Shown here piece after piece: positions 26,147-34,989 of a DNA stretch of 64,000 nucleotides. This stretch comes from Brevibacterium yomogidense (GTDB taxonomy: Bacteria > Actinomycetota > Actinomycetes > Actinomycetales > Brevibacteriaceae). The position numbers and the translations under genes were made by a program. The stretch spans positions 124,001 to 188,000 of the forward strand of contig NZ_FWFF01000001.1 of the NCBI RefSeq assembly GCF_900163715.1. The letters are read 5' to 3'. The number at the start of each line of letters is the position of its first letter. Position 1 is the stretch's first letter. The notes under the pieces were generated by a model. It was not told the DNA's origin, made no database searches, and saw nothing but the letters and a program-made list of their open reading frames with translations.

Positions 26147-27403
26147 ATGCTGCGGACGTACTCGGAGATCTTCGCCCTGCCCGGGGCGCTGAAGTTCTCG
26201 CTCGCCGGTCTGGTCGCCAGGATGCCGATCGCCATCCTGGGCCTCGGGATCGTCCTGTTCGTCCAGGGCGAGACGGGATCCTACGAGCTCGCGGGGCTCG
26301 TCACGAGCGTCTTCATGGTCGTGCAGGCGGTCACGAATCCCCTCATCGCGCGGCTCGTGGACGCCCACGGGCAGTCGCGCGTCATGGTGCCGATCGTGTG
26401 CGTGCATCTGGTGGGGATCGTCGGCCTGCTCGCCGCGGTCCTCCTCGGGTGGTGGTTCGGGTTCGTCTTCCTGCTGGCAGGGATCGTCGGCGCCAGCGTG
26501 GGCAGCCTCGGGTCGCTGGTGCGCGCGCGGTGGAACGCACTCGTGCGGAACTCCCGGCAGCTCGACACCGCGTTCAGCTGGGAGGCGGTCGCGGACGAGT
26601 TCCTCTTCGTGTCCGGACCCGTCGTCGTCACGGCGCTCGCGACTCTGTGGTTCGCGCCGGCCGGCGTCCTGCTGTCCGGAGTGGCCACGGCGGTGGGGGC
26701 ACTGCTCTTCTACCCGCAGAAGGCGACGGAACCCGCGCCGCGGGGCCGCACCGTCGGAGGCGGTGGGCGCGTGCTCACCCACCCGGGGATCCTCGCAGCG
26801 ATCGTGTGCCAGATCTTCCTGGGCGTGCTGTTCGGGGCGATCGATGTGACCGCGGTGGGGTTCGGGGACGAGCAGGGGGCGAAGGCGTTCGCCGGGATCG
26901 CGCTGAGCGCACTGGCAGCGGGATCCCTGGTCGCAGGAACGATCTACGGATCGTACGACTGGCAGATGCCGGTGCGGTACCGCTTCCCCCTCATGCTCAC
27001 CGTGCTCACCGCGGGCGCGTGGCTCCTGCTGCTGGCGAACGACATGGTGGTCTTCGCGGCGCTGCTCTTCGTGGTGGGGGTCGGGATCGCGCCCAGCCTC
27101 ATCGCGGTCAGCTCCGTCATCCAGACGCTCGCACCCGCGGAGCGGCTCACGGAGTCACTCGCGTGGATCTCCACGGCGCTGGGGTTCGGGGTGGCGATCG
27201 GGTCCGCTCTGGCCGGCACCGTCATCGACCGGATGGGCGCGCACGAGGCCATCTGGATCATCGCGATCTGCGCGTCGCTCGGGCTCATCGTCGCCGTCAT
27301 CGGGCTGCCGGGCATGGACCCTGCGCGGACGCCGGCGCTGCGCAGGCCGCGCCGCCAGACGATCGACACGGAGTCCCTGCCCGTCGTGGATCCGAACGGG
27401 TGA
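26147..27403 (+). CDS. MFS transporter
   Basis: A 418-residue membrane protein with about twelve hydrophobic segments and the usual central break near residue 205 (KATEPAPRGRT). Family hints are ARLVDAHGQSRVMVP after helix 2-3 and a symmetrical second half. The segment SRQLDTAFSWEAVADEFLFV is echoed in the MFS protein at 33416 (SAVLSYESMTDELMFV), so the two are paralogues. The substrate is unknown. TAGGAT seven bases before the ATG suggests a leaderless transcript. The stop is the first of four TGA triplets spaced exactly 13 bases apart. Confidence 0.88.
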   Translation: MLRTYSEIFALPGALKFSLAGLVARMPIAILGLGIVLFVQGETGSYELAGLVTSVFMVVQAVTNPLIARLVDAHGQSRVMVPIVCVHLVGIVGLLAAVLLGWWFGFVFLLAGIVGASVGSLGSLVRARWNALVRNSRQLDTAFSWEAVADEFLFVSGPVVVTALATLWFAPAGVLLSGVATAVGALLFYPQKATEPAPRGRTVGGGGRVLTHPGILAAIVCQIFLGVLFGAIDVTAVGFGDEQGAKAFAGIALSALAAGSLVAGTIYGSYDWQMPVRYRFPLMLTVLTAGAWLLLLANDMVVFAALLFVVGVGIAPSLIAVSSVIQTLAPAERLTESLAWISTALGFGVAIGSALAGTVIDRMGAHEAIWIIAICASLGLIVAVIGLPGMDPARTPALRRPRRQTIDTESLPVVDPNG

Positions 27404-27452
27404 CGCGGCCGGGTGACACAGTCGAGTGACGCAGCCGGGTGACGCCGTCGCG
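27401..27452 (+). repeat. Four 13-bp tandem units each beginning with a stop triplet
   Basis: TGA occurs at 27401 (the real stop), 27414, 27427 and 27440, with units such as TGACGCGGCCGGG and TGACGCAGCCGGG. With a 13-base period, the successive TGAs fall into all three frames. Confidence 0.8.
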
Positions 27453-27508
27453 AACATGCTCTCACCTGCGGGAAGACACGTGTTCACCGGTCGGCTACAC
27501 TGATTCCA

Positions 27509-27546
27509 CCGTGGCGGTCAGACTGAAACATGTGTGGCCGCCACGG
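27509..27546 (+). terminator. Hairpin between MFS and glycerate kinase genes
   Basis: CCGTGGCGG and CCGCCACGG pair across a 20-base loop. It lies 106 bases after the MFS stop. TACACT at 27496 just upstream could be a -10 element, so this may be the start of a small structured transcript instead of a terminator. Confidence 0.45.
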
Positions 27547-27626
27547 CTCAGTTCTCCGGCATGTGCGCTCTTGTCCCGTGACCAGACGGGCACTGTTTCC
27601 CGACCAGACCGACCGTGTGCCGCGAC

Positions 27627-27632
27627 TAGGCT
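27627..27632 (+). promoter_or_regulatory. -10 element, probable leaderless start
   Basis: TAGGCT ends six bases before ATG 27639 of the glycerate kinase gene. Confidence 0.5.
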
Positions 27633-27638
27633 GAGAGC

Positions 27639-28760
27639 ATGCATATCCTGCTCGCCTGCGACAAGTTCAAGGGAACCCTCACGTCCGCTCAGGTCGCTGC
27701 GGAACTCACTCCGCCGCTGACCGCCGCCGGCCACACCGTGGCCTCCGTGCCGATCGCTGATGGCGGAGACGGCACCGTCGCCGCCGCCCTGGCAGCGGGC
27801 TTCGAACAGCGCACGGCCACGGTCGCCGGCCCGCTGGGGCATCCCGTCGAGGCGACGTGGGCGCAGTCCGGCCGGACGGCGATCGTCGAACTCGCGGAGG
27901 CGTCGGGCATCGCGCTCGTCTCCCCCACGCGGGACACCGCTCTCAACGCCGGGACGCACGGGACGGGCGAGGTCGTCGCCGCCGCATTGGACGCCGGCTG
28001 CTCGAAGATCGTGCTCGCGGTGGGCGGTTCGTCGTCGACGGACGGCGGTGCGGGGATGCTCGCCGCGCTGGGAGCCCAGTTCCTCAACGATTCGGGTCAA
28101 TCCGTCCCCACCGGGGGTCTGGGCCTGCTCGAGGTCGCCCAGGTCGACCTCACCGGTCTGGACGATCGCCTGCGCGACGTCGAGGTCGTGCTGGCGAGCG
28201 ACGTCGACAACCCGCTGCTCGGTGAGACCGGGGCGGCCGCCGTCTACGGGCCGCAGAAGGGCGCCTCCGACACCGAGGTCGCTCTCCTGGACCGCGCGCT
28301 CACGCACCTGCGCGACCGGTTCGCCGATGCTGGCGGAGCCGACGCCGAGGCGATCGCACGGATCGCGCTCACCCCGGGTGCCGGCGCGGCGGGCGGCACC
28401 GGATTCGGAGCGCTGGCCGGGCTGGGCGCCCAGGTCCGCCCCGGCGCCGACTACATCATGGAGCTCGTCGGATTCGAGGACGCGTTCTCCTCCGCTGAGC
28501 TGGTCGTCACGGGTGAGGGGCGCTTCGACGTCCAGACCCTGAGTGGGAAGGGTCCCGGCGCTGTGATCGACCGTGGGCGCGAGGCCGGGGTGCCTGTGTG
28601 GGTGGTGTGCGGCGCTGCCGAGATCACCTCGGAGGAAGCCCCGGGCGTCTCCGGGATCGTCGAACTGCGGTCGCTCGCGCCTGAGGAGACGTGCATGACC
28701 AGTCCCGCCGCAGTGGTGCGGCAGGCGGGCGAGCGCCTCGCGGAGCTGCTCCGGGCGTAG
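27639..28760 (+). CDS. Glycerate kinase (GarK/GlxK family)
   Basis: A 373-residue glycerate kinase type I, phosphorylating glycerate with ATP to a phosphoglycerate. Recognisable are the N-terminal LLACDKFKGTLTSAQVA, PIADGGDGTVAAAL, LAVGGSSSTDGGAGMLAALG, GPQKGAS, PGAGAAGGTGFGALAGLGA and VVTGEGRFDVQTLSGKGPG. The length fits the family. A TAGGCT element six bases upstream of the ATG suggests a leaderless transcript. It could serve glyoxylate, glycerate or serine catabolism, but no pathway partner lies next to it. The final 24 bases are duplicated downstream. Confidence 0.93.
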   Translation: MHILLACDKFKGTLTSAQVAAELTPPLTAAGHTVASVPIADGGDGTVAAALAAGFEQRTATVAGPLGHPVEATWAQSGRTAIVELAEASGIALVSPTRDTALNAGTHGTGEVVAAALDAGCSKIVLAVGGSSSTDGGAGMLAALGAQFLNDSGQSVPTGGLGLLEVAQVDLTGLDDRLRDVEVVLASDVDNPLLGETGAAAVYGPQKGASDTEVALLDRALTHLRDRFADAGGADAEAIARIALTPGAGAAGGTGFGALAGLGAQVRPGADYIMELVGFEDAFSSAELVVTGEGRFDVQTLSGKGPGAVIDRGREAGVPVWVVCGAAEITSEEAPGVSGIVELRSLAPEETCMTSPAAVVRQAGERLAELLRA

Positions 28761-28789
28761 GACACGGAGCTGCCCCGAGCATAGGGCAC
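28742..28789 (+). repeat. 24-bp tandem duplication of glycerate kinase 3' end with stop
   Basis: Positions 28742-28765 and 28766-28789 agree at 20 of 24 bases. The first holds the true TAG stop (28758-28760) and the second a redundant TAG. Confidence 0.75.
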
Positions 28790-28799
28790 CCCCGCACAC

Positions 28800-28838
28800 G
28801 ACGAGGCGCCCCGCACGTGCTGTGCGGGGCGCCTCGTC
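28800..28838. terminator. Strong hairpin between convergent genes
   Basis: Seventeen-base arms GACGAGGCGCCCCGCAC and GTGCGGGGCGCCTCGTC surround a five-base loop between the glycerate kinase gene and the convergent CopC gene. Confidence 0.75.
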
Positions 28839-28904
28839 GTCGGACTGTCTCGATCGTCGGGCTGCTTCGACCGTCGGACTGGCTCGTCATCGGGCCGACT
28901 CATC
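28837..28904. repeat. Degenerate 17-bp tandem repeats
   Basis: Units at 28837 (TCGTCGGACTGTCTCGA), 28854 (TCGTCGGGCTGCTTCGA), 28871 and 28888 follow one another with a 17-base period and growing divergence. They occupy the gap before the CopC stop at 28957. Confidence 0.6.
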
Positions 28905-28956
28905 GTGAATCCGGTTCGTAGCCGGACTGACTCGTCCGCCCTTCAGTGGGAGTCGC

Positions 28957-29628
28957 TCACTTCGTGTCGGGCTTCTCCGGCGTCTCGGGGTTCTCCGGGT
29001 TGCCGGGAGTACCCGGCAGGCCCTTCTGCTTGCGGGTCAGCAACAGGATCACGAGCACCACGACCGCGAGGCCGCCCACGACGAGCAGGATCATCATCGG
29101 CGTCGACATGCCGCCGGAGTCCGCATCCTCACTCAGTGCGCCCTGGTCCTGTGCGCCGTCCTCCGGCTGGTCGACAGCGGCGCCGCCCAGCTCTGCGGGG
29201 CCGTCGCCGCCCTCACCCTCGTCAGCGCCGCCTTCCTCACCGGCGCCCACGGCATCGGTCAGGGTGAAGTCGAACTCGCCGGAGATCGGGTGGCCGTCCG
29301 AGGACACGACGCGCCACTGCACCGTGTAGTCACCGGGGGTCATGTTGTCCGGCAGCGCGGAGGAGACCGTGGTTCCCTCGACGGTCACCTCGCCGGCGGA
29401 GATGTCCTCGTCGCCGTCCTGGAGGACCTGGATCTCCGTCCCGACGTCCTGGATCTCTCCGCTGAAGTCGAGTTCGAGCCATTCCGGCTGTTCGTCGAGT
29501 TCCGCGCCCTCCTCCGGGTTCGACCCGACGAGCTGATCATGGGCGTGCGCGGCCTGGCCGACCGTCAGGCCGAACACCATGAGCAGCGCCGCGATGACAG
29601 CGGTGAGCGTGCGAGAGCGCAGAGTCAC
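28957..29628 (-). CDS. CopC-domain copper-binding-like membrane protein
   Basis: A 223-residue exported protein. Residues 1-29 are a signal peptide ending AAHA, so the mature protein begins with His, as copper-binding CopC proteins do (HDQLVGSNPEEGAELDEQP). The beta-sandwich domain continues to DGHPISGEFDFTL, with the conserved DGH. An acidic Glu/Gly/Asp linker and one C-terminal membrane helix (MMILLVVGGLAVVVLVILLL) follow, then a Pro/Glu/Asn-rich tail. GTG 29628 has AGGAGG five bases upstream. No copD lies adjacent. Copper handling is inferred from the family. Confidence 0.85.
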   Translation of the reverse strand: MTLRSRTLTAVIAALLMVFGLTVGQAAHAHDQLVGSNPEEGAELDEQPEWLELDFSGEIQDVGTEIQVLQDGDEDISAGEVTVEGTTVSSALPDNMTPGDYTVQWRVVSSDGHPISGEFDFTLTDAVGAGEEGGADEGEGGDGPAELGGAAVDQPEDGAQDQGALSEDADSGGMSTPMMILLVVGGLAVVVLVILLLTRKQKGLPGTPGNPENPETPEKPDTK

Positions 29629-29738
29629 GAGACCTCCTGTGGATGTGCATAGGGTCCCGGCGGTGCGATGTCACACCCGGGACCCTTCCGATTATCCGTG
29701 ATGAGTCTGGGAACTTCATCTTCCCGCGCCCGGGCTTC

Positions 29739-29744
29739 TAGTGT
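29739..29744 (+). promoter_or_regulatory. -10 element, probable leaderless start
   Basis: TAGTGT ends six bases before ATG 29751. The intervening GGGGGT could also be read as a poor ribosome-binding site. Confidence 0.45.
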
Positions 29745-29750
29745 GGGGGT

Positions 29751-31730
29751 ATGACCACCGAGCAGAGCACTGCGTCCGCTGACGCCCCCCAGATCCCCAC
29801 GGACATCCGCCCGCAGGACGACCTCTACCTCCACGTCAACGGTGAGTGGATCGCGTCGCACACCATTCCCGATGACCGGTCCGCAGACGGTGTCATCCGC
29901 GGACTCTTCGACATCGCCGAGGAGAAGGTGCGGGACATCATCACCCACGCCGCGGAGAACACCGGATCGGATGCCGCCGCCGAGGAGGCGCGGAAGGTCG
30001 CAGACCTCTTCGCCTCGTTCATGGACGAGGACCGGGTCGAGGAGCTGGGCGTCCAGCCGCTGGAGGACGACTTCGCGGCACTGGAGGCGGCCGGCGACCA
30101 CGACGAGCTCGTGCGCGTCCTCGGCCGGCTGGAGCGCTCGGGCAGCCCCGGAGCACTCGCGGCGTACGTGTCCGCGGACGCGAAGGACCCGGAGCACTAC
30201 GTCCTCTACGTCCATCAGGACGGGATCGGCCTGCCCGACGAGTCCTACTACCGGGAGGACCAGCACGCGGAGGTCCGTGAGCTCTACGTCGCGCACCTCG
30301 CCCGCATGGCGACCCTCACCGGCATCGATGCACGCACCGGACGGGATGCGGCTGACATCGCGCAGACCGTGCTCGACCTCGAGACGAGGTTCGCGCGCGA
30401 CCACTGGGACGTCGTGGAGACGCGCGACGCGCAGAAGACCTACAACCGCATGACGATCGATGAGGCCGCGCAGCTGGCCGATGGCTTCGACGTCCGCGGA
30501 TGGCTCACCGAGGTCGGTGCCGGCGACGCGCCCCACGTGATCGTGGGCGAGCCCAGCTTCCTCGAGGGTCTGGGCACGGTGTGGGCGGAGGCCTCGCTGG
30601 ATGACCTCAAGGTGTGGGCCATGCTGGGCACCGCCCACGCATTCGCCGCGTACCTGAACAGCGACGTGGTGGAGGCGAACTTCGACTTCTACGGTCGGTC
30701 GCTGTCCGGCACCCCGCAGCTGCGCGAGCGGTGGAAGCGGGGCGTGAGCCTCGTGGAATCGCTGCTGGGAGAAGCAGTGGGCCGGATCTACGTCGCGCAG
30801 GAGTTCCCGCCGTCGTCCAAGGAGGCGATCAGCGAGCTGGTCGACGCGCTCATCCAGGCGTACGACTCGTCGATCCGCACGCTCGACTGGATGGGTGAGG
30901 AGACGAAGGAGCGCGCGCTCGAGAAGCTCGGGCTGTTCACGCCGAAGGTCGGCTACCCCGATGTGTGGCGCGAGTACACGTCCGAGATCCGCGCCGACGA
31001 CCTCGTGGGCAACGTGCGCCGAGCGACCGAGGCTGAGCATGAGCGCCAGGTGAAGCGGATCGGCCAGACCATCGATCGCACCGAATGGCTCATGACCCCG
31101 CAGACGGTCAACGCGTACTTCCACCCGGTGATGAACGAGATCGTGTTCCCCGCGGCCATCCTGCAGCCGCCGTTCTTCGACCCGGAGGCGTCCGACGCAC
31201 AGAATCTGGGAGCGATCGGTGCGGTCATCGGGCACGAGATCGGCCATGGCTTCGACGATCAGGGGTCGCGCTACGACGGGCACGGGACGCTCAGCGACTG
31301 GTGGACCGAGGAGGACCGGGCACGATTCGAGGAGCAGACCGGATCGCTCATCGCCCAGTTCGATGTGCTCGTGCCCCGCGGCATGGCCGACGAAGACACG
31401 GTGAACGGCGCGCTGACGATCGGCGAGAACATCGGCGACCTGGGCGGTCTCTCGATCGCGTGGAAGGCGCTCCACCTCCGGGCCGCCGAGCGCGGCGTCG
31501 AGGTGACCGAGGACGACGGGCGAGCGTTCTTCGAGTCGTGGGCCCGCGCGTGGCGGACCGTGATGCGGGACGAGGAGCGTCGCCGCCGCCTGACGATCGA
31601 CCCGCATTCGCCGGAGGAGTTCCGCTGCAACCAGATCGTCAAGAACATGGACGCGTTCGCCCAGGTGTACGGCACCCAGGAGGGCGACGGCATGTGGATG
31701 GCGCCGGAGGAGCGGGTCTCCATCTGGTGA
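29751..31730 (+). CDS. M13 family zinc metallopeptidase (neprilysin-like)
   Basis: A 659-residue M13 endopeptidase. The zinc-binding motif HEIGH is in IGAVIGHEIGHGFDDQGSRYD and the third ligand is in TIGENIGDLGGLSIA (ENxxD). Substrate-pocket NAYFHPVMNEIVFPAAILQPPFF and the C-terminal FRCNQIVKNMDAFAQVYG are also conserved. There is no signal peptide, so this bacterial form is likely cytosolic, as is usual for actinobacterial PepO-like enzymes that degrade oligopeptides. The 3' end is followed by three further near-copies of its final GGTGA. Confidence 0.95.
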   Translation: MTTEQSTASADAPQIPTDIRPQDDLYLHVNGEWIASHTIPDDRSADGVIRGLFDIAEEKVRDIITHAAENTGSDAAAEEARKVADLFASFMDEDRVEELGVQPLEDDFAALEAAGDHDELVRVLGRLERSGSPGALAAYVSADAKDPEHYVLYVHQDGIGLPDESYYREDQHAEVRELYVAHLARMATLTGIDARTGRDAADIAQTVLDLETRFARDHWDVVETRDAQKTYNRMTIDEAAQLADGFDVRGWLTEVGAGDAPHVIVGEPSFLEGLGTVWAEASLDDLKVWAMLGTAHAFAAYLNSDVVEANFDFYGRSLSGTPQLRERWKRGVSLVESLLGEAVGRIYVAQEFPPSSKEAISELVDALIQAYDSSIRTLDWMGEETKERALEKLGLFTPKVGYPDVWREYTSEIRADDLVGNVRRATEAEHERQVKRIGQTIDRTEWLMTPQTVNAYFHPVMNEIVFPAAILQPPFFDPEASDAQNLGAIGAVIGHEIGHGFDDQGSRYDGHGTLSDWWTEEDRARFEEQTGSLIAQFDVLVPRGMADEDTVNGALTIGENIGDLGGLSIAWKALHLRAAERGVEVTEDDGRAFFESWARAWRTVMRDEERRRRLTIDPHSPEEFRCNQIVKNMDAFAQVYGTQEGDGMWMAPEERVSIW

Positions 31731-31796
31731 CGGCACGGAGCAGTCGGTGAGACGGAGCCGTCGGTGACACCGAGGAGCCGGTGAAACCGAGCAGCC
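31726..31796 (+). repeat. Tandem units after M13 gene, each with a stop triplet
   Basis: GGTGA begins at 31726 (the true stop), 31746, 31763 and 31780. The last three units are 17 bases apart and resemble GGTGACACCGAGGAGCC. Confidence 0.75.
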
Positions 31797-31841
31797 GCCT
31801 CCGGCGGGTCTGAGGACCTCGCCCGAGGCGGCTGTTCCGTG

Positions 31842-33389
31842 TCAGCCTCGGGTGATGACGAGGCGGGTGAAGCGATCGATGAGGTCGGTCCACACCCGTC
31901 GCCGGGTGTCCGTGTCGTCGCCGATCTCTGCGGCGAGGGCCTCGATGTCGATGATGCCCATGTCGGCCTCGGGGCACATCGTGACGCAGCCGCGCAGCAT
32001 CCGGTCCTCGGCGACGTCCGCGCTCACGACGACGGGCATCGGGCTGGTGTCGAAGGACGTGTGCTGACCGGTCGAGCCCATCTGCTCCCGAGCGGCGTCG
32101 AACACGATCTCCGCCCCCGAGGTCCCGATGCCGATGACCGGGGTCCCCACGGCGAGCGCGTCGCCGGCGAACTCGCGTACCGCCGCCACCGAAGCGTCAT
32201 CGGCGTGCCCGTCGATGTCCTTCATGCCGAAGACGATGAACGCGGAGGCTGCCATCGGCCCGGGAACGGTCGTGCTGCGGCGGAGACGGTGCCGGAACAG
32301 CTCGGTGCCGGAGTCGTCGAGCCAGTCGAGGACCTCGGGCAGGGGAAAGCCGTCGGACATGGCGATCAGACCCACCGGGTGGCTCACGCCGTCCTCGGAG
32401 ATCGTGCGCGTGGGCGACTGCTCCCCCGCCCGCACGGCGACGGAGAGGATGTTCTCGCGGACCGGTGCCGGGCAGGTCGCCCACGGCATGAACGCGAAGG
32501 GATAGACGACGGTGCGGTTGAAATCGAGGGTCACGACACCGTCCGGATCCGGCAGGCCGACGCTCAGCGTGCGCCACATGGGGGTGGTGTCGCCGTTCGT
32601 GCGGTCCTGGAAATCCACTGTGAGACCGGTCTGCAGGCTGCCGGTCGCCGTGAGCGTGTGGGTGGCGCCGCCGAACTCGAAGGTGAGGGTGCCGAGCGTC
32701 TGCTGGTCCATCTCCAGCCCCGGCAGCGCAGTCGCGATACGGCGGGAGCGGGGCTCCGAATACGGCACGAACACACCGGGCACCACTGCGGATCGCTTGA
32801 GCGGGAACGCGGGGATGTCCACGAAGTTCGACAGGAGCGCGGACTTCGAATCGCGCACGCGGACACCGATCCGACCGTCCCGGTTGATCGCTTCGTACGC
32901 GGTGTGATCGGCCACGAGCCAGGAGAGGGCGGCATCCTTCGCGAGGCGGATCCACGGCGTTCCGGACCGGTCCGTCCCGAGCGTCGTGCGCAGGGCACCG
33001 TTCGCGTGCGAGTCAGCGTCGCCTCGGGCAGGGGCCACGGTGTCTGGGCCGCCGACGGCGTCCTGCGCGCCTTCCGCCTCCAGCGCGGCACGGGTGGGCC
33101 CGGCACTGCGGCCGGTGCCGATCCGGAAGCGGATCGTGTCGCCGTCCAGGTCGAAGCTTCCCGGGGCGCCCTCCCAGGTGTTCTCTCCCTGCTGCAGCCA
33201 GTGGAGACCTGTGATGCTGAGGAAGCCGAACGGGGTGGCGAGAGCGGCAAGGCGGTCGTCATGCCACGCCTGCCATTCTGAGGTGAACTGTTCCAAGTGT
33301 TCCTCGGATCGTCGGGTGCGTACGCTCGGACGCCGACGGTCGGTCGGCGGCATCGCCCGATGCCACGGCTCGGCGGCATCGGTGGCCAT
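31842..33389 (-). CDS. DUF1684 domain protein with extra C-terminal domain
   Basis: A 515-residue cytosolic protein. The N-terminal half matches DUF1684 as I know it: EWQAWHDDRLAALATPFGFL, SITGLHWLQQGENTWEGAPG, VVPGVFVPYSEP and the closing LDFNRTVVYPFAFMPWATCP with ENIL. DUF1684 proteins usually end there, at about 250-280 residues. Here a second segment of about 220 residues follows, with PVIGIGTSGAEIVFDAAREQ and MLRGCVTMCPEADMGIIDIEAL, which I do not recognise. The function of DUF1684 is unknown. The start at 33389 is an ATG without a clear Shine-Dalgarno. It is 26 bases from the start-proximal end of nothing else; the MFS gene at 33416 ends just upstream of it on the same strand. Confidence 0.75.
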   Translation of the reverse strand: MATDAAEPWHRAMPPTDRRRPSVRTRRSEEHLEQFTSEWQAWHDDRLAALATPFGFLSITGLHWLQQGENTWEGAPGSFDLDGDTIRFRIGTGRSAGPTRAALEAEGAQDAVGGPDTVAPARGDADSHANGALRTTLGTDRSGTPWIRLAKDAALSWLVADHTAYEAINRDGRIGVRVRDSKSALLSNFVDIPAFPLKRSAVVPGVFVPYSEPRSRRIATALPGLEMDQQTLGTLTFEFGGATHTLTATGSLQTGLTVDFQDRTNGDTTPMWRTLSVGLPDPDGVVTLDFNRTVVYPFAFMPWATCPAPVRENILSVAVRAGEQSPTRTISEDGVSHPVGLIAMSDGFPLPEVLDWLDDSGTELFRHRLRRSTTVPGPMAASAFIVFGMKDIDGHADDASVAAVREFAGDALAVGTPVIGIGTSGAEIVFDAAREQMGSTGQHTSFDTSPMPVVVSADVAEDRMLRGCVTMCPEADMGIIDIEALAAEIGDDTDTRRRVWTDLIDRFTRLVITRG

Positions 33390-33415
33390 ACTAGGACACT
33401 TCGATGATCACACGC

Positions 33416-34801
33416 TCATGACGGGCTGACCGCCGACCGCAGACGCGGTCTGGGGCGCGAGACCAGTTGGAAGGCCAGGCCGAGCACCACGAGCAGGGCG
33501 CCCGACAGTGCCGGCCCCCACAGACCGGCGGCGAGGCCGACGCTGTCCAGGACTGTTCCGCTCAGTGCGGAGGCCGCGGACTGGCCGACGACCACGCCGG
33601 TGCTCATCATCGCCATGACGGTCGTGAGGCGGCCGACCGGGGACTGATCGGAGGCGATCGCGAAGAGGGTGACCAGGCTGGGCCCGATGCCCGCTCCCAT
33701 GATGAGCAGCGCGATGACGAAGACGGTGAGCGTCTCCGCCTGCGTGTAGAGGAGGCAGCCCGCCAGTGACAGGGTCGAGAAGACCAGCCAGCGGGCCCGC
33801 AGCTGGAACGCCTCCGGGAGCAGGACGACCGACAGCGCACACACTGCGGAGCCGACTCCCATGACCCCGTAGAGGATTCCCGTGGCGTCGGCGTTGTCGA
33901 GCGTCTCCATGAACGCGGTGAGGCTGGTGAGGGTCGACCCGAAGAACAGGCCGATGCAGGTCATGCCGCCCACCGGCAGGAGCACCGCGGCGCGGAAGAG
34001 CATCGAGACCGGATCCGGTGTCCGGGTCGCATGGGACGAGGCAGCAGCTGTGTCTGCGGCAGCCGGGTCTACGGTCGGGTCTACGGTAGCCGGGTCTGCG
34101 GAAGTCGGGTCTGCGGAAGTCGGGTCCAAGGCAGGCGGGGCTGCGGGGGAGGCTTCCGCGGCACCTGCTGTTCCGGCGGCGCGCTTGCCGGTGCGGCCCT
34201 GCGCGTAGTCGGCGGAACGGTGGAGGGCGAAGGCGATGATCCCGACTCCTGTGAGGAGTGCCGCTCCCACCACCGGCGAGACAGTCCCCCACGCCACAGC
34301 AGAGACGCCGACGATGACGGGCCCGAAGACGAACATGAGTTCGTCGGTCATGGACTCGTACGAGAGGACCGCCGAGGTGGAGCGGCTCCGCGAGGCCGCC
34401 GGAACGTCGGAGTCGATGGCGAGCAGCCAGCGGGAGCGAACCATCGACGATGCTTGCGGAGCCGTGAGGCCGATGAGGATGCCCATGGTGAAGATGACGG
34501 AGGAGGCCGCCTCGCCGACGAGTGCCCATGCGAGACCCAGCAGTGCGGCCGCGTTGGCGACGCCGAGGACGAGCAGGATGGGGCGCTGCCCCCAGCGGTC
34601 GGCGGCGGCGCCCATGAGGGGGCCGGAAATCGCTGTGCCGAGCCCCACCAGCGCGGCTGTGATGCCCGCCTCCGCGTAGGAACCGCGCAGCGCAGACACC
34701 GCTGTCATGACAGCGACGACCGACATCGCGAACGGGAGTTTCGCGACGAGGGCGATGGGGAGGTAGCCCCATCCGAGGAGGCGGATCAGAGAAGCGAACA
34801 C
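33416..34801 (-). CDS. MFS transporter
   Basis: A 461-residue major facilitator protein with about twelve hydrophobic segments. It shares YESMTDELMFVFGPVIVGVSA and MMSTGVVVGQSAASALSG-type segments with the carrier at 26147. The cytoplasmic loop between halves is swollen by an Ala/Pro/Asp/Thr insert with a repeated DPTSADPTSADPATVDPT motif. I give GTG 34801 as the start; TTG 34810 is the in-frame alternative and neither has a good ribosome site. The DUF1684 gene follows on the same strand after 26 bases, so the two may be co-transcribed. The substrate is unknown. Confidence 0.82.
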   Translation of the reverse strand: MFASLIRLLGWGYLPIALVAKLPFAMSVVAVMTAVSALRGSYAEAGITAALVGLGTAISGPLMGAAADRWGQRPILLVLGVANAAALLGLAWALVGEAASSVIFTMGILIGLTAPQASSMVRSRWLLAIDSDVPAASRSRSTSAVLSYESMTDELMFVFGPVIVGVSAVAWGTVSPVVGAALLTGVGIIAFALHRSADYAQGRTGKRAAGTAGAAEASPAAPPALDPTSADPTSADPATVDPTVDPAAADTAAASSHATRTPDPVSMLFRAAVLLPVGGMTCIGLFFGSTLTSLTAFMETLDNADATGILYGVMGVGSAVCALSVVLLPEAFQLRARWLVFSTLSLAGCLLYTQAETLTVFVIALLIMGAGIGPSLVTLFAIASDQSPVGRLTTVMAMMSTGVVVGQSAASALSGTVLDSVGLAAGLWGPALSGALLVVLGLAFQLVSRPRPRLRSAVSPS

Positions 34802-34911
34802 GACAGTCAAGGGTAGCCGTCGTGGAGCGGAAAGGCCCGACGACGTCGCTCAGATCGCGGTCGCGCACGTGATCTCGGACTCGTGCGCGTCGTCCATGAG
34901 TGAAGGCACAG

Positions 34912-34963
34912 TTGGAGGCCACTCTTGAGAACCACGGTTGAAGGCCACGGTTGAATGTCACGG
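34912..34963. repeat. Four tandem 13-bp repeats upstream of MFS gene
   Basis: TTGGAGGCCACTC, TTGAGAACCACGG, TTGAAGGCCACGG and TTGAATGTCACGG follow directly at 34912, 34925, 34938 and 34951. They lie between the HNH reading frame (ending 34990) and the MFS start, so they could be in the MFS promoter or be 3' slippage products. Confidence 0.7.
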
Positions 34964-34989
34964 CCGATCGTCACAGCTGCGAGCCCGCG

